Source of the DNA: Przewalskia tangutica | Taxonomy: Eukaryota; Streptophyta; Magnoliopsida; Solanales; Solanaceae | DNA: 64,000 bases | Direction of reading: 5' to 3' | Assembly: GCA_029844215.1 (NCBI GenBank) | Contig: CM056725.1 | Span: forward strand, 59,929,609 to 59,993,608 | Shown: piece by piece, positions 56,182 through 64,000 of the stretch | Numbering within the stretch: position 1 is the first letter of the stretch | How the letters are laid out: each line of letters opens with the position of its first letter | Notes under the pieces: generated by a model | What the model was told of the DNA's origin: nothing | Database searches by the model: none | Seen by the model: only the letters and a program-made list of their open reading frames with translations | Program-made: the position numbers and the translations under genes

Positions 56182-59100
56182 TGTAACGACCCGCCCGGCC
56201 CGCATCGTGCCTTATACCTGTCACACTAGTGATACAATCATCAGAGATATCCAGCTTAATATAAAACTTTAAACAAGAAACAAGATATTTGAACATAAAA
56301 CAGGCCAACCCAACGGTTACCTTCAAATAACATAAATAAATACAACTCTTTCAAAACGAATGCTTAATCCTTTTTACAACCACGCCCACAATAGTACTAC
56401 AGCACTTAAGATTTACACAACTATGACGGACAGTGGCCGCCATACCCCGAATGTACAAGAACCTACAACTCAGGAACACATACTAAAAGATAAGCCTCCG
56501 AGAAACGGAGCTTCCCAAAACGCTGAACCGAGATCCTAAGAGCGAGGATCCACGACCGATGTACCTCTACTGCGCATGAACGCAGCTCGGGCGAGGTCGA
56601 TAACAGTACCAAGTATGTGAAATCAGAAATATCAGAATGAAATCATACTAGTCTATATAAAGCAGAGACATGTATGATAACCAAACTACAGCTCACAACA
56701 TAAAAGCGATATGTCCAAATGTGACTCACGCCTCAAGTCATCACTCAAATATAACTATGGGTCTCACGCCCACAACATCAATCATGTTCGATCATGGCCG
56801 CATGCCCCTGACTCAGACGGTGTAGACATGTCCATGATGCAACAATAATACCAATGCCCCACGGCCACATGCCCCGAATTCTACCTCTGTAGACACGCCC
56901 ACGTGACATCAACAATAATATATATCGTGATTAACCCCGCCGCACGCCACATGCCCCGAATTTACATCGGTGTAGACATGTCCATGTGACATCAACAACA
57001 AGACAAGAATCAAAATGGAAACATACCCGTGGAATTCTCCATCACCGCCAAAGACGCCCAAGTAAGTTCTCAATAAGTCGACCGCCTCTATCGAGACGCC
57101 AGAATACGTAAATACCACACTTGCACAACAAAGGCTATCATCACAAGTATAGGCAAGTTTCACAACAACAAGCATAGCAAGTTTCACACAACTCAAAGTA
57201 CTTTCATTTTATGCCAAAGTCCGGTTTTTAACCCCAAGGTACTACATACGTTAAGTTCTTTTAAAAGAGATCCATTACTTTTATAAAAGTCACCCGATAC
57301 GTAGTATTAGAATGACCAACCCACATTCCTTTTCAAAATCAAGTAACAACATTCTTTTCCTAAGTTCCAGTTTGCCTAGTTTCAATTACTCAAGCTTCTC
57401 ATTTTCAAATGATTTCATAGTTCCCAAACTTAATCACTTGATTCATTTTTAGAACAATTGAGTAACATATGTCATATATGTGAGTAGTTTATTCTTGTTT
57501 ATAACGATCTTATTACAGCAGCCATGATCTAGAAAATGTAATATCATTTTGTCTCATCTTAGCTTCTATGCAGATGGAGGTTTCTACTGGTTTTAATACA
57601 ACACATCATTATTCAATACATTTTCCTTTATTAACGCTGCAGTGGTCTGTCGATACACATTCTGATTTCCGAAATCAGTAAAACATTATCCCTTTAAAAA
57701 CCGAGTACTCATTACTCACGAATGAGGTTTCACACAAACATTCACATTAAAACAAATAAGTTAAGTCTCTTATCTTATAAGATCAAGTCCCTTAACTTCT
57801 AACATCAGTAAACCATTTTCTTTACCTCTCTTAAGACATTATACCTAACTCCCCATAAAGCTAGTATAACTCTTTTTAAAACCACAAAGTATTTTCTTAC
57901 CTACATAAAGCTGTTATAACCAACTTCCCATAAAGCCGTTATAACACTTTATGTTTTAAGAACAATCAAACACAGTTAACACATGACGCTCACCGTACTA
58001 CATAGTTCACACATATCATGCTAGAAGAGATAGGAAGAGGTTCACATACCTCGCGATTTAGTACCGACAATAAGCAAAATGCCCCACAAGATCAGAACGG
58101 CTAGCCGCTTTCCACTCTTCAAGTAGAATACGCTACTCGCGATTTCCACCTATAAGGCCACAAACGCCTATTAACTTCTAACCGCATGCGGTTCCATGTT
58201 CTACGTAAAATTGGCGCACTCTCCGCAACAGCGTAAATCTCCTCCTCTATCGAGGCCGGCTACCAAGCCAACCAGGGGGGGGGGGTTTACACGTCTAACC
58301 GGACGTGTACCATTCTACTACACAACAATGCTACACAAGTCTACTGCAATACAGTCCTATGTAAATACAGTTCAGTTCTTTTCTTTATTCTTCAGGCTTA
58401 AGTCAAAAGACATTGCCGCAGTACTAAGCTTAGTTCTATATATAGTATACTTCAACTATATATTCTAATAACATGTAATTTCCAATTACAAATAGAGGGA
58501 CAAGATAATTACCTCGATAAGCCCATAATTATCCAAGTTATAATGTCGATCCTGAGCAAGGTTTAGCTCCACTCCGTGCGCTCCAAACCACTCCAAACAA
58601 CCCTTAGAAGTTCTAACCAACTTCTACTCAAATACTTCAACCAACTATGAAGATTTCCTTAGGGTTTCGGTTTGAGACTAAAAGGACAAAAGGTAGTATT
58701 TCCGGGCTCTACGTATAGAGGTAACTTTTGAAATACTACTAGGTAAAGGCTAAGGTATTTTGGGCATTATAACAATACTAGGAGAGTATTTTCTATACCA
58801 CAAAAAGGGGGTATTATACGAAAACAACTAGTTAGTGGTACCCACTACGCTAGCACCTCAAAGGGGGGCGGGGGGCTCTCGGCCACAAAGGCCACTCAAA
58901 GGGGGAGGGGTTTCGCCAGGGCCTTTACTAGGAGTGGGGCTCTTGGACGAGAGTCAAACAAGAGGAGAGGGGAAGGATAGCAAGACTTGGAACATTTTTG
59001 GATGAATGAAGTCTTGGCCAAGGGGTATTTATAGCAAAACCAAAAGCCAACCAATGGCCAAGATCAAGCCATGTGCAAGGCAAGTGTAAGGCCAAGATCA

Positions 59101-59729
59101 AGCCAAGTGCACCCTAGACCCTACTCCTTAAAACCCTCACAAATATCTACACAAATATCTACCACAACTTGCCCTCAATCGCCAAGTCACGCCCACTTGT
59201 TTCCATTGTGAGGTGACATGTCACCCTCCCGTTGGTCCAAAATGTTTCGTCTCTCGGAAAAATCCGCAAAAATAAGAAAAGACATAGCCGGAATTTTCCC
59301 CTCGCAAGTTATGTAAAACGTTTCGTCAAAAGACGACTCTAACCGGGTGTTGAGCACAAATGTCATTCGGCCAAGCCACCTAGGAGGGGTGACACGTGTC
59401 ACCCTCCTATTGGCCCTCAAAAAACGTCTTCCGAAAAAAATATCCACAATGGCCAAAATCTCGAAAACAAAGTGGGCCCCACAAAATCAGAATTTCTCCC
59501 GTGGGCCCCACGTGACCATTCCCGAAAATAAAATCTCAAAATTCTAATATAATCTAAGAAGCCCAAATTCCAAATCTGGGAACCCAATTCCCTTCAACGA
59601 ACATTTTTCCTTACAAAAACCGGAAACTTTTTCCGTGGAAGAATCACCTCTTTCTTCCTTTCCAATTTTTCTGTCGTGCTCTCGTACGTACGTCCTCGCA
59701 TACATACCCTGAGAATACGGGGTATAACA
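56182..59729 (-). repeat. Element H 5' LTR (3548 bp)
   Basis: Partner of 50494-53995. Three-hairpin domain includes a perfect GATCCT/AGGATC (56532-56550) and CTCCG/CGGAG (56496-56510). G11 run at 58275-58285. The ORF at 58196-58468 has no recognisable content. Confidence 0.95.
59026..59034 (-). promoter_or_regulatory. TATA box, element H 5' LTR
   Basis: CTATAAATA in sense. Confidence 0.65.
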
Positions 59730-59734
59730 GAATT

Positions 59735-59893
59735 CCACACACAAATCAAACTAGAGCCCATTATTCATTTGTCGATTCTCAATAATAATGCAGGAGTGCA
59801 ACTCCGCTCTCCGTGTATCAATATCATCTCAAGTTCCATAATGTCATAATTATCATACCTTTCTGGTCTCTTGGACCACATCATATCTATACC
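59735..59893 (-). repeat. Sequence flanking H, continuation of 50047-50493
   Basis: Joins to 50493 when H is removed. No gene. Ends at the start of LTR I. Confidence 0.4.
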
Positions 59894-61775
59894 TGTTACA
59901 CCCCGTAAGTCCAGGACATGTATAAGAGAATGGACGCGAGAACACGAGACTTGAAAAAGGGTACGAAAGGAAGAATTGTTTTTCCGACGGAAAATCTTCC
60001 AAACGTCGAAAAGGAAAAATGTTCGTTGATGAGAATTAGATTCTCAAAATGCATTATTTGAGGAATATAGAATGTATTATCATTATGGAAATTTATTTTT
60101 ACGGATTTGGTCACGTAGGGCCCACCCGAGAAATGTTACGTTTTGTGGTGTCCACGAGGGTTACGAAATTTTATGGAAGAATGGGAGGGTGACACGTGGC
60201 ACCCCCACATGGTCTTGGATGAAATTGACCAAGGATAAAATGGTCATTTGATCAAGTATGGACGATCAAGTCTTGCAAGCTAACAGCTTGAGATAATTGA
60301 CTAAGTCAAAGAGCCACTTGGCTTGATCTCTTTCATCCCAACCTAACAAGTGTTATAATCTAGACCCTCCAATGTGTTATATAAGCACACTAGTAGCAAG
60401 ACAAGTCTTCCAACACTTAGAAAATCTGAGAAACTTTGAGCTAGCTTAATGGGTGCTCTCGGCAATTGAGCAAAAGGAACAAGAAATTTTTTCAATTTTT
60501 GTCCATTATTCACAAGACTTTAACCCAAGGTCCCTAAGGGTATTGTAAGGATATCTCAATAGAAATATCCCGGAAAAATGACGTTTTCACGTTAGTCGCA
60601 AGGCGAAAATCTAAGGTGTTCTTCAACTTTGAAGATGGAACTTGAAGAGGAGTTATTCATGAGCTTCTAAGGAGTGCTTGGAGTGGATTGGAACATAAGA
60701 AGATGAGCTAAAAGTTGCTAAGGATCGACTTTTACGCTTGGACAATTATTAGGGCTTATTGAGGTAAAATCTTCATCTTCTTAATGTAATTGAATATTAC
60801 ATGTTATAGTAGTTAAGAAATGAGCATGTGGTATATATATTGAGGTTTGAAAAGATTTGGATCATGTCGACGTGTTAAAACCGAAAATGGACAAGTTAGC
60901 CATTAATGTTGAAATCAATTTGGTCGATAGTTACAATCGTCGCATGTTAAGGAAGAAAATATTTATTGTTGTTGTAATTGTTATTATGTATATAACATAT
61001 TGGAATAACAACTTGGATTGAAAAAGGAATTGAAAGGAAATTGATAATTGTTGTGACATTGTAGTCGTATATGGCTTAGAATTATTGGACAAGATTTATA
61101 TTGATTGTGGGGAAGAATTTTACACGTCCTATTAGACGTGTAATCCCCTTTGTATTTGCTGAATTGTTGGGCCTTAAATGTGGCGTTTGGTTATTGATTT
61201 TCGGGCCTTGAAAAAGGTGGAAAAGTACGTAGAAACAAAGGAAGTGCTATCCGATTTTCCGTAGAATTTGGTGACTTTACACTTAGAATATTCTACGTTT
61301 GAAGCTAGAGGTTAATATACGTATTATGGATATTATAGGTTGAAGTACTAAGTATAGAGTATCCTACTTGAAGGATGGAATAACTATCAAGGTTGAAGTA
61401 CTTTGGAGCATTTTGCTACTTGTCGATAATCGTCGCGAGGTATGTGAACCTCTTCCTTCTTTTGGCATGATTCTATGTATGGAATATACATGTGGTGCTA
61501 TTTCATGATTCCTTCCACTCTTAGAAGTTAAGAGGTATGTATGTTGATTTACTCTATGTAAAAGTTACGTCTAAGTTATCCTAAGTTCTTACCAAGTCTT
61601 ATGGGGGATGTTGGTAAGAGTAGTTAGGAAGTATTTGGAGTCAAGTTGACTTTGCTAAGTTATTGCAAGAATGAGGATAAGTATCGAACAAGCCATTGCA
61701 GCGTTAACAAAAGAAAATGTATCGGCAATCAATTAAATTAAAATGAGTCGAATTCTCCATCTGCATAGAAGCTAA
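59894..61775 (+). repeat. Partial LTR I
   Basis: Starts TGTTACACCCCGTAAG and follows the plan of the A LTR: G-box GACACGTGGC (60191-60200), TATATAA (60378-60384), splice-donor match (GT at 60764), GGAAGTGCTATCC core (near 61240), GAGGTATGTGAACC (near 61437), and the CATCTGCATAGAAGCTAA block. It stops there because LINE M is inserted. ORFs here are chance. Confidence 0.88.
60378..60384 (+). promoter_or_regulatory. TATA box, LTR I
   Basis: TATATAA following CCCTCCAATGTG; same context as in element A. Confidence 0.6.
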
Positions 61776-61906
61776 AGATTAGAGAGAAGTTTCTCTCACT
61801 AAGAAAAACGCTCTCAACGTTTTCCTTAGTTGCTCCTACGGTTTTTCCTTCTCCCCCCCTAAATCTACCATTGTTTCCCCATGGTTTGAAGCTTAATGTT
61901 CACAAC

Positions 61907-63767
61907 ATGAAAAAGACTAAACGTTACACACGCTCCAGCAATGATTCAGGAGGTTCAGGCAGTTCGACGAAGGCTAGAACCAGGAAAAAGAAAAGAATGG
62001 AGGTAGTCCAACCATTGTTGAAGAAAATCTAATTCCGGCAATTTCAGACCCATCGGTGCTGGTTCATGTCACGCCTGATACGCGTATCCAACTCGAGAAT
62101 GTAGTAGATGATTCTATGCTACAAAGGATTCGTGAATGGGGCAGAAATATAGAAACTGAAAGCTTGGATATTAGTGAATTTGAAGGCGGAAAACTACATG
62201 GTCCATCAGTAACTAATCCAGTAATAATCTCTACTATTACTCCTCCTGAAGTGACCACTGTTGAAGGCCATGTCACTGACCACACGCCTCATGGGAATAA
62301 CCCTCTTGAAACTCCCGGCAAGCAAAGGATTTTACCGATAGCCATTGACACCCCTTATGTTACTAGGGTGGTCGATCCTATCACGGGCCAACTGGAAGAC
62401 AACGGGAACATTGCGGAAGAACAGGTCAGCCATGGCACCACTAGTACCCCCACACTACCTGGTAATTTACTCAAAGCAGCTGTAAAAGGGAAAAATCGGG
62501 CCGGTATTGCAATTGATGAAACTAGGCGTGATGGCATACTCGGGTCAAAACCGGGTCAAGGCACGGGTCAGAAGTTCAGGGCGGGTCAGGCGGGGGTCCA
62601 TGGGTCTAAGACTAATCCCGTCTTGCAAGAATCAATTTCAGTTGATAGCATTGAAGAAACTCCTATTTCCAAGAAGCCTGTCGCGGGTGCCAAGGTATCA
62701 CACTTTAATGCCGCGGGAAACGAAGTGCCTCATCCTATTCCGCCTGGCATGGGTCGAAGGATAAGGCGGTCGGTGAGTCCATGAGTCTAGGAATATTCCC
62801 ATTATGCAAGAATCAAGATCAGTTGGTAGGAACGAAGAGATATCTATCCCCAAGGAGTCTAACATTAATGTCGTGGGAGCCGAGGCGTCACAATTTAATG
62901 CTGCGGGTACCAAGGAGCCTTCTTCAATAACGGGACAATACACTGATCAGAATGCCAAGACGTGTGAGGCGGAAGTCCATGGGATAATGAATAATAACGT
63001 TATGCAAAGACCAAGGTCAATTGGTAGGTACGAAGAGATCTCTATCCCCAAGGAGTCTAACATTAATGTCGCGGGAGCCGAGGCGTCGCAATTTAATGTT
63101 GCGGGTACCAAGGAGCCTTCTTCAATAACGGGTCATTACACCGCGTAATACCAAGACGTGTGAGGCGGATGTCCATGGGTCAATGAATATTAACGTTATG
63201 CAAAGACCAAGGTCAATTGTGAGAAACGAAGTGACTTCTATTTCCAAGGAACCTAGGTACTCTATGAACATTAATAACGCGGGAGCCAATGTGACAGAAT
63301 CAAATGCCGCGGGAATCAATGAGTCTTCTAACTTTATGGGACAACAACCTCTGAATTCTTTAAGTGTCAACAATGAATCCTTCCCTACTTTAGCAAGTTT
63401 GCTTAGTGGAACCCATCACAGAACCCGCAACAACCCCTTCGCCTTTAATTCTACCATGGGCACGGGTAGAGTCAATAACAACACCCCTCTCTCATCCAAT
63501 ACCTCTTCATTACTCCCTGAAATTCCTAATACCTCATCACTTCAATCCTCCCTACCATCTATTCTTACCGAAACCCATAACACATTCCCTACCCTCCCTA
63601 ATGGCACGCGAATCCTCTCACCTATTGCGGGCCCTAGTTCTTTTCCACCTACCCATCCCCCTCTGTCTATACCTCAAGAAATAAGTTCTAATGACTTACC
63701 CACAAATACATCTCCAGAACAACATGAAACTCCACCTGTTAGTACAACACATAATACTATACCCTAA
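61907..63767 (+). pseudogene. ORF1-like pseudogene of LINE M
   Basis: Starts MKKTKRYTRSS with a basic stretch (ARTRKKKR) resembling a nuclear-localisation signal. Frames change near 62015, 62780 and 63160, leaving open pieces 62056-62784, 62804-63148 and 63183-63767. The middle is a four-fold internal repeat. The last piece is Ser/Pro/Thr-rich, with a repeated S-x-PT(L) pattern. There is no DUF4283 or zinc knuckle; these would normally follow, so only the variable N-terminal part is here. It might also belong to another mobile element type. Confidence 0.5.
62623..63349 (+). repeat. Four ~180-200 bp tandem repeats inside LINE M ORF1
   Basis: Units start (T/A)TGCAA(G/A) at 62623, 62804, 63002 and 63198. 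Each encodes a version of MQ-RSIGRNEEISIPKE, then N(I/N)AGAxxSQFNAAG. Units 2 and 3 are the most alike. Frame changes at 62780 and 63160 fall between units. Confidence 0.88.
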
Positions 63768-63770
63768 AAT

Positions 63771-64000
63771 TGTTACACCCCGTATTTACAGGACATGTTT
63801 TAAGAACGTACGAAAGAACTCACAAGTGTTAAGACTTGAGACTTGTAAAAATTTATCGGAATTATGAAATTGTCGGAAAACGTATTATGGATTTAATGGG
63901 AGGGAGACACGTGTCACCCCCCCTTATTGATGCTTGGACGAATTGTGTAAGGGCAAGAGGGTCATTGGACCTTTGTTAGCAAGACAAGTCTTGCAAGTAG
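63771..64000 (+). repeat. LTR J, 5' end, runs off window
   Basis: Starts TGTTACACCCCGTATTTAC and follows the A LTR, including the GACACGTGTC palindrome (63906-63915). Its length, partner and TSD cannot be seen. Confidence 0.85.

Larger units (their letters stand above)
50494..59729 (-). mobile_element. Element H: complete Gag-only LTR retrotransposon
   Basis: A 9236-bp minus-strand insertion: 3' LTR 50494-53995, interior 53996-56181 (2186 bp), 5' LTR 56182-59729, TSD GAATT. It has the same plan as B: polypurine tract, non-coding segment, gag pseudogene, leader stem-loop, primer site, and nothing resembling protease, RT, RNase H or integrase. Its LTR edge TGTAACGACC differs from the TGTCACGACC of B and C, so it is a separate lineage with the same reduced plan. 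Confidence 0.93.
61776..63770 (+). mobile_element. LINE M: 5' part of an L1-type element
   Basis: Begins where LTR I breaks off, with AGAGAGAAGTTTCTCTCAC and then a pyrimidine-rich leader, followed by an ORF1-like frame. The start looks like a full 5' end. It is interrupted at 63771 by LTR J; the remainder would lie right of the window. The LINE assignment rests on leader type and ORF1 composition, not on a recognised RT. Confidence 0.6.

Overview
This window is plant (eudicot-type) repetitive DNA of the kind found in pericentromeric or other heterochromatic regions of a large genome. I found no credible host gene, tRNA or rRNA. Almost every base can be assigned to Ty3/gypsy LTR retrotransposons of one related long-LTR superfamily (LTRs start TGTTACACCCCG- or TGTTATACCCCG- and end -GGGTCGTGACA; primer site TGGTATCAGAGC for initiator tRNA-Met), to L1-type LINEs, or to fragments of them. 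The exact plant cannot be named from the sequence alone.

Layout (letters are my own labels). 1-35876 is a nest: element D (minus strand, oldest) was hit in its left LTR by E (plus strand; only its 3' LTR lies in the window) and by C (minus, 13498-31842). E's LTR was then hit by A (plus, 446-10399, TSD TAAGT), and C's left LTR by B (minus, 14754-23583, TSD ACAAG). 35877-39313 is a decayed minus-strand element L with a protease remnant and an LTR. 39315 onward is an unrelated LTR-like sequence G. It carries a solo LTR F (39621-44345, TSD GTCTG) holding a 17 x 89 bp tandem array, then a 5'-truncated LINE K (46180-50036, poly-A), then element H (minus, 50494-59729, TSD GAATT), then a plus-strand LTR fragment I (59894-61775). 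I is interrupted by the 5' end of another LINE, M (61776-63770), itself interrupted by LTR J, which runs off the right edge.

A is the only element with a recognisable pol (RNase H, integrase), all broken by stops. B and H have ~3.2-3.5 kb LTRs around a ~2.2-2.4 kb interior that codes only for a decayed Gag; C is the same plus a broken integrase 3' end; D keeps only the Gag N-terminus. They therefore look like a non-autonomous, Gag-only (TR-GAG-like) family mobilised in trans by relatives.

The most interesting signals are non-coding and shared by these elements. (1) A 5'-leader stem-loop presents the self-complementary loop GTGCAC in all five leaders, like a retroviral dimerisation initiation site. 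(2) A ~120-nt domain of three consecutive hairpins lies in the 3' part of the LTRs. (3) Plant-type 5' splice sites are conserved inside the LTRs, implying spliced leaders. (4) A U3 module contains a CCAAT-like box and a GACACGTGTC G-box palindrome. (5) A hairpin lies immediately before the polypurine tract. Many copies also disagree with each other by small indels at CCGG, CTGCAG and CCGC-type sites, which suggests base-calling errors on methylated DNA and calls for caution about individual frameshifts.
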